A stretch of 64,000 nt of DNA from Hexactinellida sp. DTS-2022 (taxonomy: Eukaryota > Porifera > Hexactinellida): the NCBI GenBank assembly GCA_028753945.1, contig JAPNXP010000001.1:5632501-5696500 (forward strand). Reading direction: 5' to 3'. A program made the translations under genes and the position numbers. Positions 21,858 to 33,969 of the stretch are shown one piece after another (position 1 is the first letter of the stretch; the number at the start of each line of letters is the position of its first letter). The notes under the pieces were generated by a model. It saw nothing but the letters and a program-made list of their open reading frames with translations. It searched no databases and was not told where the DNA came from.

Positions 21858-22055
21858 CAGGGGTTTTTTTAAGGTTGAGACCTTGGTGCAACTCAGCGCG
21901 GCCTTGGTGTAACTCAACACTGTATCGGCCGCGGCCAACCCTTAATCGTGGTGTAATTCTACACTGCAGAGGCCGCTGCCGACCCGAATCGTGGTGCAAT
22001 TCCAAAAGATCTTGGTGCAAATTTTACACCAAGATCGGCCTTAAAAAAAACCCTG
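21858..22055. mobile_element. hAT MITE, family H1, copy 2
   Basis: 198 bp, with exact 8-bp duplication AGCTATAG (21850-21857, 22056-22063). Ends CAGGGGTTTTTTTAAGG and CCTTAAAAAAAACCCTG match copy 1 at 1688-1884. Confidence 0.93.
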
Positions 22056-22063
22056 AGCTATAG

Positions 22064-23165
22064 ATATCTCTAGTAGAAAATCACGATAACATGAAACACT
22101 TTGTTTTACTTCAATACTGGTCAAATCAATATGCATTCAAATTGCGTGGCGAGAAAATTACCCAGGGAATTATCCAGGAGCGCGAGACGCTCCTCTAGGC
22201 GTATGTTTTGGGTAAATTCTATGTTTAGGAGCGCGAAAATTTTACATCTTCTCCTATACCATAACATTAAATTAGTGAATTAGGAGCATGAAAATTTGCT
22301 CGGATACTGTCATACTGAAAAGGAGCGTATCCTCAAATTGCTGTATAAGACCCTGAAATCACCAATATTTTCGAAATTTATATTATTTATTAGGAATTCA
22401 GAAATTTAGGTCAATTTTTCGATGGAATTTCCCTAATTTTGAGAAATGTGGCCATACAACTTTGAGAAATTGGAAAAATGTATGGAAACGCTCTTAACGT
22501 TTTTACATATACGTATATATAAACTACATCTCCCAGAAATTTCAAGTTGATATCACAAATACTTACGGAGTTCTCTAGCTTTTCCACAGCCGGCATTATA
22601 AAATATTTATGTGGAGAAGAAGGTGTAGAAGGACACAAATAGTGGCACAAACATTCAATACTTCTGACAGATAATGATTTGAAGATAATTGAAGTAGTTC
22701 ATATTCCTCGAAAACGATTACTGATAGTGTTAGCAAGTTAGAGCTAAGCTTTTGCTCAAGTCTGATTTTCATGATCGATGGTCAGTGATGGTCACATAAT
22801 ACCTCCATATATGGGCATGCACTTCTTAGCATGGTAGCTATTTGGATAATAGTCCCATTTGTTATTCCAATGATATATGCATGATATATAGATGTAAATA
22901 ATCGATTAGAGTTAAGCTCGACAGTCTCTAGTTTATGAGATACAAAATTGCTGCATCATCAAAATGTGGCACATATCCATGCCCATACATGGTCATTTTC
23001 TAAACGGGGCGTCTGAGGGTCACAAAATGTATTAGGGACGCATAGGCAATCGTGTATTGCGAGGCTTTTTCACTAGTAAGTTTTAATTCTAGGAACACGG
23101 GAGTCTGAGAATTGTATTCAGAGGGGGTATGTTAGAAATAGTACCCCAAGGCATAGCCATAGCAT
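22064..23165. other. Non-coding, no gene recognised
   Basis: AT-rich, with short frames on both strands but no family resemblance. A small GGAGCGCGAGACGCTCC hairpin lies near 22157. Confidence 0.4.
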
Positions 23166-23275
23166 TCTATACATAAGGCAATGGCAGTCACTTTTTTTTT
23201 TGGACCAGGGATTGGTTAGTATATTCAAATTTAATTTTTTCCTTTATTACGTTATATAACATCCATAAGCTGTTT
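23166..23275. repeat. CATAGCATTCTATACATAAGG repeat, copy 1
   Basis: A repeat of about 110 bp, starting CCATAGCATTCTATAC and ending ATTACGTTATATA. It recurs at 33224-33320. It lies about 200 bp upstream of the P transposase and could be a P-element end, but no inverted partner was found on the 3' side. Confidence 0.55.
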
Positions 23276-23464
23276 CGATATGAAAACAGTCTTGGAGATG
23301 CAAAACTAACCTGTAACATATAAAACATTTGCCAAGGAGGTGTTTTTGAGATTTATTTTTTAATAACCCATAATGATTAAATTGACTATTCAACATAAAT
23401 AAGCGATATGGAAATTATTATTATTATCTACTATCACACTTATACTAACTTCAATTTCAACGAG

Positions 23465-26400
23465 ATGAGTTGTATCGTACCCGGATGTACCTCGAATTAT
23501 CGGGGAGAAGAACATTTCACAAAAGTATTTAGTTTTCCCAAAGATGAACAAGTTCGTGAAAAATGGTTTAGAGCCATTCCAAGACCCAGAGAAGATTACC
23601 AGAACAACATAAATATAAAGGTAAATACTCTTATACACTTATTTTTAACTAATCATTAGTTCACATTCGAAATTATTGAATCATTTCTTAGGTTTGTATA
23701 CTCCACTTCAAAGAGGAATTCATTGAAAGGACATTCGAATATTTTGATGGACAGAAGATGGTTGTGGCACCACGAGACCGAGTGTCCCTGACGAAGACTG
23801 CTGTACCAACTATATTCCCGAACTGCCCCAACTACTTGACAAACACTACAGAGAAGACAAAAAGAATTTCGAGAGACGATAGAGAGCTGACAATGGTTCA
23901 AACTGCAATCAATCTGAGCATAGTGGACAATACATCTACCATAGATAAGTTCTCAATCAGTATTCTTAGTGATGTCGTTGATAAGCTGAGTTGCATCGAT
24001 ATTTCCAATAGTTGGGTCGTCCACAAACCCGACACAGACACCTTGTTTTTTCTAAAAATTACCACTTTAGATAACCAACCTTCGATTCAATGTTCACTTG
24101 TAATAGACCAATGTTTATTGATTAATGGTTTTGATCAACACAAGCGCCAAATATATTTATCTCTCAACAAAATTAATGACATCCGCCAGATTGAGACATT
24201 GTTAGTAGAAATTGAAACATTCCCAGTTAATAGTCCTAAATGCAAACCCAACCAACGTCAACCCTCCGTTAAAACGCATTTTGAAAATGCTATTATTGAG
24301 TTGCAAAGTGCCATTGAACTAATAGAGCAGAGTGATCAAGATATAGAATTTCAGGGACCCCAAATCGAGAACTTACCTTTATTACCAAAGATTGGGATTA
24401 TGTTTCTACTTGATCAATTGAGATATTTAATAATTTCAAAATATGGGCGCCGTTATAGCGTGACAACGCAGGTTTTTTCCCTCAAGGTACACGGCATTTC
24501 TCCCGCTTGTTTTCGGCTAATCCAATCCTCAAATTGTTTGAATCTCCCTCATGAACGTAATCTACTCAAAATTAAAAATTCAATTGGTCTAGAGAGTGAA
24601 TATTTAAGTGTACTTAAGGAATTTTCATCTACATTCAAAGATTTAGAGAGGCATGTTATACTTCAGATGGACGAAGTTCATATACGTAGCGATGCTAGTT
24701 ATAAGGGTGGTAGAATTATTGGCTCTATTGACCATCCGGAAGACCCACCCACCACTGTATTTTCTATAATGGTATCTAGTTTGATGACTAAGTTCTCTAC
24801 CATTGTAAGGCTAGTCCCTCTTGGTTCTAGCTCTGCTGCTGCACTATTACCCATTGTTATTAAGACAATTTCGGACATTGAAAGTTGTAACTTATATGTA
24901 GATGCTGTCTGTACCGACAATTACCCCCTAAATGTCAGTTTATATAAACTTCTTTCCCCAAATCACAAAACACTGCTACCTGAAGTTATACATCCTTGTG
25001 ACCCAAATAGAGACCTTATTTTATTTTTTGATATAGTCCATATTTTAAAATCAATTCGAAATAATTGGTTAAATTTGAAAGACTACGAGAAAGTATTTAT
25101 TTTTCCTAAATTTAATGATTGTATCATTCCTAACCATAAATCTGCTGAAGATGAGTCTCAGGGTCATTTGAGAGTATCGATCAATACTTCAGGCCTCAAA
25201 ATTTACACTGTTAATTTTGCTAAATCTTTGTATCCTACAATATGCTATTCAGTTTTTGATGACATTAGGACCTTATACAAATCTGATAGATGCAACATTT
25301 TTAAACGAGCTCCAAAATTAACTTCCAAAGCTTGTTGGCCATCTAGCTTGGAAAGACAGAATGTAAATTTGGCACTTAAGATTTTTCACGAGTCAACTTC
25401 AGCTCGCCTATTAGCTCTCAATTTTGAAAGAAAAAGTATAAGTCAAAACCAAACTGTTGATTTTCTGAAGTTAATTAATGACATCTGGAAAATGTTTAAT
25501 GTAAATTGGGTCGGGAAAGGTATACGTTTTAATGACGACTTTTCTAGACCTCTATCTCCAGACGACTCTCGAATCTTGTTCCTACGAAATGTAGTTAACT
25601 GGTTAGACTGTTGGAAAAACCTTCCCACTGTTAAAGGAAAACTGTCACCTCAGACATTCACAAGTCTGAAACACACTTGCAACGCACTGCCATTGCTTGT
25701 TGATATGCTTTGTACCAAATATGGTTTCCAGTACCTGTTGACATCAAGGATACAAAACGATCCTTTAGAACATCATTTTGGTTTGTATAGACAAATGTCA
25801 GGTTCCCACTATCAAATCTCCTATAGCCAAATCCTAGAATCCGAACGCAGATTACAACTCTCTAACATACTAAAATTATTTGACATCAAAACTAAATCTG
25901 ATACCATTCATAAACCTACTCTCATGGAATATTTGAGTACCTTTTCTAGTGTTGCTGATGATGGCGAGGACTCAAATTTTGAATTAGAAAAACTTATTAC
26001 AAATTTAGAACAGTTCACCCTTCCAGAAATAGCTATTTCTCAAGTTGAGTGCCTCGCATTTGTGGCAGGTTATGCAGTTTTTTCATACCTAAATAAATCA
26101 AATGGCTGTCCAATGTGTAGAGACTTTCTTACGACTGAAAAATCCATACAGGTTAACGATGACATTGGTAATCAGTTTAGACTAATAGAATTGTTGTATA
26201 GAGGTTCTCTGAAATACCCATCGACTTGTGTAATCGATATTGCAAAAATTATATATGACATATTTAGTAAAATCGACAGTCGAAAACAGCTGTTTGAGAA
26301 CTTTTATACTGGTTCGTCTCGTACAAAACTTGTTCAGTTAGCTTGTATAAGGACAGAAACAAAGTATGGTAATATGTGGAGGGTTTGGTGTGATTGTAGC

Positions 26401-26532
26401 ATGTCACGTTGGGATATATTGCAGAAATTATTTGTGACTCTTTCTAATTGTTTACTTTCCAATAAAGTCAAGACTTATAATGCGATGGTTTTAGGTCACG
26501 ACAATTCTAAACTTAAAAAATTCAAGAACTAA
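23465..26532 (+). CDS. P-element transposase with THAP domain (apparently intact)
   Basis: Two exons, 23465-23620 and 23692-26532, joined at a phase-0 GT-AG intron (AAG/GTAAAT to TTCTTAG), give 998 aa. The N-terminal THAP zinc finger (about residues 1-95) binds transposon DNA. It has C3 and C8, WFRAIPR, C54 and H57 (just after the intron), and the AVPTIF box (89-94). A central region follows. The RNase H-like catalytic core has D379 in LQMDEVHI, D499 in FFDIVHILKSIRNNW and E745 in QNDPLEHHF, the expected DDE triad of P/THAP9 transposases. This cut-and-paste enzyme is known to need GTP in Drosophila. It is longer than the Drosophila protein (751 aa) and near THAP9 (903 aa). There are no stops or frameshifts, unlike the relic at 3125-6530. 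It is either a young autonomous element or a domesticated copy; its termini were not found. Confidence 0.92.
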
Positions 26533-27315
26533 TTCTGTTTTTATTTCTTTTAGTTCAAACCTTGCCTCCATCACTCTTAACGGTATTCACGCAAGTAATA
26601 TTTACATTCCTATGGATATCTTCTATTGAGTATATATTTAGCACTCCTACTCCTGTGGTCTGGCATTGATATTGGAATTTAGAAATTTTGTAATTTCATT
26701 GTGAAAGTAAATTCTTTGTGATTAGATTGATTATTTTAAAAATAGAATTATTTCGTTTATCCTAAATAACAGTGTTGAGAAATATTTTCTAACTAGCTAA
26801 AACATGTTCTAGAATGTTCTAATTCACTACAGTGCTTCTACTATATCTATTTTAAAAGTGTAACGTCGCAGAATTGTGATATTTTGCTACTGAGTGCCAA
26901 TTTATATTATTTAAGGGACCGTTGACCGAAAAGGTTAATATTTTCCTCAATTTTCCACAATCAAAACACATTTGTCACATTATCTCACAAAATTGAGCAA
27001 AATTAGGTTAAATGGTCTTCCGAATTTTAAAGTAGGTATCATTTATTGTGTAAAATTTTTTTTGAGTCTTAATCTCTTATATCCTTCAAAAAATCCTTGG
27101 GCATAGACCCCGGCATCTGGTCACCCAAATATTCCTAGAAAATGGGTACTGAGCGGGTGCAATCATGTGGAATCTATTATTATACCATATTAAACCAGGG
27201 TTGATGTGTTTCCCGCCTAACAATTGCTAATATCGGTTAACGGTTACAGATTTTAATGACCAGTCAACCAGTATGTTAAATATAAGCACTTCAAATGATT
27301 GTGTAAATCTTGTAT
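26533..27315. other. Non-coding 3' flank of P transposase
   Basis: AT-rich, with no frame of note. No clear inverted partner for the sequence upstream of the P gene is visible here. Confidence 0.4.
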
Positions 27316-28183
27316 ATGTTGCAGGCCAAATGCGTTTACAGGCTAAACGCGTTTAGCCTAGGCCAAACGCGTTTAGCCTGTAAATATACGCCAAACGCGT
27401 TTAGCCTAGGCCAGATGCGTTTCAATTAATTTATAAATAGAATGGGTGTACTATATTTATCACTATTAATTAAATGCATTTATTTCTCATTCTATCACGC
27501 GATTATTGTTATTTATTCACCAGAATTGGTGTACGTGCATTGTATAATTACAGTAGATGTCGGATATAAGCACACAGGTTTATAAGAACATATCGGATAT
27601 AAGAACACTATGTTGGAAAACGGTTGCCATATACCCTAATAATTTATGTCGGTTATAAGAACATGCCGGTTATATAATGTATTGTATTATATAATTTATA
27701 TTATAATATATGGTATTGTATTGTATTATATTATAATATAATGTCATTAATGTGTTGCCAAGTTAATATACAGTATTGTCGGAGTCATTTTGAAAGTACT
27801 GATTGGATCTACCCAATAATGTCATTCCGTGAGGTGGAAACACAATAAAGACAAGAATAGTTAGTTCAACTAAGAATTTATATTAAATTTAGCATATCTA
27901 ACTAAGAGTATTACTGCCCAATTCAATATATGTGATTACCACATAATATAGATAGATAATAGAATGATAAACTTATAATTCACATTCGTCAGTATTCATT
28001 CAAACATCAAATGGTTGGGAATTTTGCCCATAGTCTTTGAAATAGTATGAAATAGCTTTTTGAAGGTGATGAAGATTTCCTTTAGGCCCTAAGTAATACT
28101 CCTTTTCCTGATATAAGAATGAAAATCACTATAATTTGAATAAACGAACAAATACCGAATTGTGTCTTATTGTTTACTTCAAA

Positions 28184-30572
28184 ATGTTGATGCGAAAACA
28201 GAATTTCAATCAAGTTCTTGAAGAAAACCCTTGTAGCTCCGTTATTTCTTCCGAGGAAATAACTAACATAATGGATATATATTCTGGTCCCTGCCCTTCT
28301 GTCCACGGTGCATTACGTCAGAGATATTATCGAATGAGAAAGAAATATATTGTTAAGAATAATACTCTTTTCCAGTCAGACACTCCTACAGGCAATTTAT
28401 TGCAAGTTGTCCCTAAAGATAATTTATTCGACCTCTTTGATAAAGTGCATGGCGAGGATGGGAAGCACCTTGGAAGGGATCGCTTGTATGTCGAGCTGAA
28501 AAAGCGATTTACCGGATTTTCTAGGAAAGTAGTCCTTGCCTTTGTAGGATTGTGCCAAGAATGCCAACTACAAAAATCGAAAAAATCCATCAAAAGCGTC
28601 GTTACCAAACCTATTCGTAGTAATGACTTTGCATCTAGAGGTCAAGTAGACCTCATAGATATGCAGGCTAGTGGAGAAATAAACTCACCATATAACTTCT
28701 TGCTAGTATATCAGGATCATCTCACTAAGTTTGTGGTCCTTCGCCCTCTAAAATCAAAAACCGCTATCGAGGTTTCATCTACGCTTCTTGATATATTTTG
28801 TCTCATTGACTCACCCCATATATTGCAAAGCGATAATGGGAGAGAATTCATAACGTTAATTTAGCCACCATGATAAGAGAGCTATGGCCCAGCTGTAAGA
28901 TAGTGCATGGAAAGCCTAGACATCCTCAGAGTCAGGGTTCAGTAGAGAGGGTCAATCGAGAAATCAAAAAGGTCCTAGGTGCACTAATGCGGAAAAATGA
29001 AGACCCTTGTTGGGTCAAATATGTCTCTATCGCCCAACACTCCATAAACACAAGCCCACACTCCACTCTTGAAAACAAATCTCCTTACAGAGTGTTATTC
29101 GGAAGAGAAGCAACCAAGGGCCTGGGTGATCTCGGTATACCTGAAAATATTTCTAATGACATATCTACAGAAGAAGAATTAAATCTGTAAGTTAATTATT
29201 ACAAGCGAATTGTGTGTGCTTCCGCTGCGCGGCTGCGGATATTGAGTGTCCGGATAAGAAATACTTCGGGTGCTTCATCGATACCAATCAGCTAGTAATT
29301 ATGATAGTATGTATATATGCAGAGGTGTAGACAGGATTAGGTTTGTTCATTCTGGTGTGTGGACACATTATCACAGCCGCAGCGCAAGCACGCGAAGCGC
29401 TTATATCAAATTAAATCAGTGGTTCCATCACTGCTGATATTTGTAGTAATAAGTTTATAAAAACTATCATAAAAACTATAATATTAATTCATTATTTAGA
29501 CTACTTGAACAAGATCAAGAATTTAATGAAGATTACCCGGTAGATAGTAGTTCGAGACACCTACATGGAGTCACACTGATCTAGCTGTTCATTATTGTGC
29601 CGATGTGAATCCAGAATACGTTCCAGATTATGGATTGGAATTAGATGATTCCTATACCAGAGAAATCACGCACAACAACTATGGGAATGTGTTAATCGAT
29701 CCCTACAATAACATACTTGATAATTCGAAGTTTCTATCAACTCCGATAGATACAAATACAAGGCCATCCATTCCTGTACTCCAATGTGCCACTCCATCAG
29801 AAAATCAGCCCGCATCTCATTGCCTATTCCAGTTCCTGAATATTCATGTCAACAACCACTTTATAACAATTTGAATCCATCTTATCCGTCTCAATATCCT
29901 TCCTGTTCGTACATACCACCACAGTCGCTACAATTAGAGACTGCTATACCTGTATGCACAGTTTGTAAGGGTGAGTGCACAGGTGCTCACAGTTGTCCAG
30001 GTTGTCATAGACCTATCCATACGATTTGTGGAGAGACTGTTGGCGAGGAAGGCTACGGATGTCCTGTTTGGTGCACCTCCTGCTCATTAGAGAATAGAGC
30101 TGATAGCATCCAGGATGGAAGAGTAGCAGCTAAAAGGGGACAAGAAAAGCAAATCAAAAGAATGGTAAAGCAGTGCAACAAAAAGATTAAACTCGTTGAC
30201 GTTGGTCAAAATGTCCTTGTACCTATCCCCATAGTTGATAGAAGATCACCTTTTGATCCTCAAAACCTTCCTGGAGTCGTATTGCAAAGGTTAGTTGATG
30301 GGATGTATCAAATAGGGACTACTCACGGGATACTCGATCACTTATATACATCGAGTCAGTTTGAATCTTCCCTTTCTTACTTTCTATCACCCGAAGATGT
30401 CCCAGATAACCGAGTAACCTTAAGAGAATCAATTCTTCATCATTCCTTTGGTAAGAATAAGCTACAATGTAATTGTACAGCTGGCTGCAATTCGAATAGA
30501 TGCAAGTGCAAGCGTTCTAACAGAATTTGTAATTCAAAGTGTCATAAGTCGCTTATCTGCCATAATAAATAG
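28184..30572 (+). pseudogene. Ginger/KRBA2-like integrase-type transposase (frameshifted)
   Basis: Gypsy-integrase-like transposase of the type seen in KRAB-A-domain-containing 2-like proteins. Order: an HHCC-like zinc region ending ECQLQ; catalytic Asp in GQVDLIDMQ; catalytic Asp in SDNGREF; then a one-base frameshift near 28860; catalytic Glu in GSVERVNREI (second frame, 28870 onward). A GT-AG intron (29187-29499) follows, then LLEQDQEFNEDYP and further frame changes near 29580 and 29800. The C-terminal frame (29784-30572) has a PHD-like CTVCKGECTGAHSC and CHRPIHTIC, a domain with VPIPIVDR, and a CXC-like cysteine tail (CNCTAGCNSNRCKCK). The domain order is complete but at least three frame breaks make it non-functional, unless some reflect unseen introns or sequence errors. 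Confidence 0.8.
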
Positions 30573-31067
30573 GACTCTTGATTAAGAGATTCATAAAGTT
30601 CTCTCTATAGAAACAATCTAGTTCTTGTATAAGAAATAAAATGCATACAATAGTATTGATAGTCATTGCAGTTCCGTAGGACGTAGGTAGAGATCACTGC
30701 CAATAATGCAACATTATTAGGTAGATCTAATTCATTACTTTCAAAATATAATACAATACAATATAATATATTATAACCTAAATTATATAATACTATATAA
30801 ATTATAATACAAATTATATAATACAATACATTATATAACCGGCATGTTCTTATAACCGACATAAATTATATAGGGTATTATATGGCAACCGTTTTCCAAC
30901 ATAGTGTTCTTATATCCGATATGTTCTTATAAACCTGTGTGCTTATATCCGACATCTACTGTAATTATACAATACACGTACACCAATTCTGGTGAATAAA
31001 TAACAATAATCGCGTGATAGAATGAGAAATAAATGCATTTAATTAATAGTGATAAATATAGTACACC

Positions 31068-32134
31068 GTGACCTTCGATATATAAGGCCTGAGTGCTGGT
31101 TTGAACCATGGATTACTTAAAGTGCATTGAAAAATGGAGAATTGTTCTTTATCCCAATAATTAGCAATGATAGAGCTGAAAAGTGTATTATAACTATATA
31201 GGAATATGGTACCCAGGTATACATAGCACTCTCCAGAATTGTGATATGTCATCATCTGATGACGTAATGGTAATTTTGGTTGCGAATTATCTTGTTTTTC
31301 TAGCATACTTTTAACATAGTTAAACGCGTTATAAATGTTCAAAATTGGAACATGGTTATACCCATGACTAGTTGAAAAAAATATATCGAAATTATAAATG
31401 GAATGTTGACACATTCCTCGGTTGCCATGTAAATGTATATTTCCTAAAATGTGTCATAACTCAAAAACTATGAATGTTATGTAAACTAGGCTGGTACTGA
31501 TCTGTCCGGAATAGGTAACTTCCTATTCATTGATAATACATTTTATATGCCTAACTTCAATCATCTTTGAGATAGTGAGTCATTACCTAATAATGAATTA
31601 AGTGTTAATTATGTCATGATCTCAAAGATGATTGAAGTTAGGCATATAAAATGTATTATCAATGAATAGGAAGTTACCTATTCCGGACAGATCAGTACCA
31701 GCCTAGTTTACATAACATTCATAGTTTTTGAGTTATGACACATTTTAGGAAATATACATTTACATGGCAACCGAGGAATGTGTCAACATTCCATTTATAA
31801 TTTCGATATATTTTTTTCAACTAGTCATGGGTATAACCATGTTCCAATTTTGAACATTTATAACGCGTTTAACTATGTTAAAAGTATGCTAGAAAAACAA
31901 GATAATTCGCAACCAAAATTACCATTACGTCATCAGATGATGACATATCACAATTCTGGAGAGTGCTATGTATACCTGGGTACCATATTCCTATATAGTT
32001 ATAATACACTTTTCAGCTCTATCATTGCTAATTATTGGGATAAAGAACAATTCTCCATTTTTCAATGCACTTTAAGTAATCCATGGTACACAAATTTTCG
32101 CTTAGCACTCAGGCCTTATATATCGAAGGTCACG
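31068..32134. mobile_element. Palindromic foldback element F2 (complete copy)
   Basis: A near-perfect palindrome of two arms of about 525 bp around a short centre near 31600. The left end is GTGACCTTCGATATATAAGG and the right end is its complement plus G. AGTACACC flanks both sides (31060-31067 and 32135-32142). It inserted in the right inverted end of the Ginger element, whose left copy shows the uninterrupted sequence. No transposase of its own: the 123-127 aa frames on both arms mirror each other and look incidental. Confidence 0.92.
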
Positions 32135-32339
32135 AGTACACCCATTCTATTTATAAATTAATTGAAACGCATCTGGCCTAGGCTAAACGCGTTTGGCGTA
32201 TATTTACAGGCTAAACGCGTTTGGCCTAGGCTAAACGCGTTTAGCCTGTAAACGCATTTGGCCTGCAACATATACAATACTAAAACGGAATTTGTTAATA
32301 TGATCATCCTAAATCCATTTCCCATGCCACATATGTGGC

Positions 32340-32645
32340 AGAAAAGTCGCCACAGGGAGTCATAGGGGGACAATGCCCCCCCTGGTAGAAGTCCTCGCCC
32401 GGGACAATGCCCCCCTGGTAAAATATTGAACTATTGTATTCCTCTGATTCATTGATGCTATTGAATTCACTTTAATGAGTTCACACTTCCTGTCCATTTG
32501 AGTCATATCCCTGTACGAGGCTCCAATTTTCCCCTGTACATTGGTCAATATCCCTGGTCACCTCAATTTTTTTCTCGCTCGCTTCGCTCGCTCGTCTAAA
32601 ATGTAAATCTACACATATACTGAAACGAATTACACTAACCAAAAC
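32340..32645. repeat. Partial inverted copy of H2 MITE
   Basis: Reverse complement of about 5205-5525, including the CTCGCTCGCTTCGCTCGCTC motif. Confidence 0.75.
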
Positions 32646-32727
32646 ATTTTATTATGTGTGTCAAATATAACATGTTATTTATTCTTATTAAAAGTTAAGT
32701 TTGACATAAATCAAAATGAAATTACTT

Positions 32728-32882
32728 ATATAGAGCTCATAGTAGAGTTCAGTTTTTCAGTATTTGTATTCAGGCAGTGAGAAAGGTCAGTTTTTCCCAA
32801 GCTTTGAAATTGACCTTTAGAAAGTAACCCTGGGCTTTTAGAATGGGAGAAAATCTGAATTCTACAAAGCTCAGCTCTATAA
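32728..32882. mobile_element. MITE with TATAGAGCTC ends, copy 1
   Basis: About 155 bp, with inverted ends ATATAGAGCTC and GCTCAGCTCTAT, and a GAAAGGTCAG / TTGACCTTT pair inside. The second copy is at 49127-49290. Confidence 0.65.
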
Positions 32883-33223
32883 AAACCCCTCACAGACGGG
32901 ATGGGAGTGTGCTCCTTCTGATTGCCTTCCCCAATGTTTAATTTAACTAGAATTTAATATTAAAATTACGTTTCATCTTAGTGTAATATAATTTAATTAA
33001 TGTTTGAATTGTGAAGACTTCAAATGTTTAAATTAATTAAAGATTAATTATAACAAATAGAATTAGGAATACGTTGTAGTATTTACGTTACTATTTGAAA
33101 AATAGAATTCATTATTGACATCATCATCAACTTGTAAAATGTTCCAACTTCCAAGTGTTTTCATTGCACTTGTTATGATACTTATGAAACACATATTCAC
33201 TTACAAACCAATTAATAACAGTC

Positions 33224-33320
33224 CATAGCATTCTATACATAAGGCAATGGCAGTCACTATTTTTTTTGGACCAGGGATTGGTTAGTATATTCAATTTACA
33301 TTTTCCTTTTATTACGTTAT
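33224..33320. repeat. CATAGCATTCTATACATAAGG repeat, copy 2
   Basis: Same repeat as 23166-23275, here without any P gene beside it. Confidence 0.6.
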
Positions 33321-33479
33321 ATAGGTTAATTATAATAATTAAGCATTAATTAATTAAGACGTAATTGATCTTCGTAATTATTTTTATTCCGGAATAAAAC
33401 AACTATGACACAATAGTAAATATATACGTATAGCTAATACAGGTATAAACACAAAATATACATTGGAGTTAAGGAACAT

Positions 33480-33715
33480 ATCGGGACAGACTTGTACTTC
33501 ATGGACAGACTTGTACTTCATGGACATACTTGAACTTCATGGACAGACTTGTACTTCATGGACAGACTTGTACTTCATGGACATACTTGAACTTCATGGA
33601 CAGACTTGTACTTCATGGACAGACTTGAACTTCATGGACAGACTTGAACTTCATGGACAGACTTGAACTTCATGGACAGACTTGTACTTCATGGACAGAC
33701 TTGAACTCATGTGGC
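33480..33715. repeat. 19-bp minisatellite
   Basis: About twelve tandem units of ACTTGTACTTCATGGACAG and variants (ACTTGAACTTCATGGACAG, GACATACTTG). It lies 255 bp upstream of the NFRKB start codon. The reading frame through it is a repeat product. Confidence 0.92.
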
Positions 33716-33929
33716 GGAGTTGTGCTAATGAGACGGACTTTTACTTGGAAACATATTAAGATATATATGACTATAGTACTTCCAGTACCTTATTTCCTGG
33801 AATAGTAACCAAGGAATTCGTGTACAAAAGTGCCGAGCCAAATTTATTTGCACTCGCTTCCCTTAGATCAAATCAGAGATATTCATCACAACATTAACCC
33901 AAAAGGATAAAAAATCTCAACTTCATGAT

Positions 33930-33969
33930 TTCACTTTATCTGTCCTTGTTCTGAATAGTTAGTTTACAA
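33930..33969 (+). promoter_or_regulatory. 3' splice-site-like sequence before NFRKB start
   Basis: A pyrimidine-rich stretch, TTTATCTGTCCTTGTTC, is followed by AG at 33957-33958 and again at 33961-33962, then the ATG at 33970. It could accept a trans-spliced leader or a cis-spliced 5' UTR exon. Confidence 0.45.

Larger units (their letters stand above)
27316..32270. mobile_element. Ginger-like DNA transposon with long TIRs
   Basis: Ends are TGTTGCAGGCCAAATGCG and CGCATTTGGCCTGCAACA, flanked by TATA on both sides (27312-27315, 32271-32274). This fits the TGT..ACA ends and 4-bp duplications of Ginger elements. The inverted ends are about 420 bp long: 27316-27740 pairs with 30760-31067 plus 32135-32270. 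The first part carries four AAACGCGTTT-type palindromes. The next part has GTCGGATATAAGCACACAGG-like units. The right end is split by a 1,067-bp palindromic insertion. The interior holds one broken transposase gene. Confidence 0.88.

Noticed and set aside
23166..23275. Left terminal repeat of the P element
   Set aside because: The repeat also occurs at 33224 without a P gene, and no inverted partner was found within 800 bp downstream of the transposase. Kept only as a repeat.
31043..32161. 123- and 127-aa mirrored frames in F2
   Set aside because: They are the same sequence on opposite arms of a palindrome, without a recognised domain. Other F2 arms do not keep the full frame.
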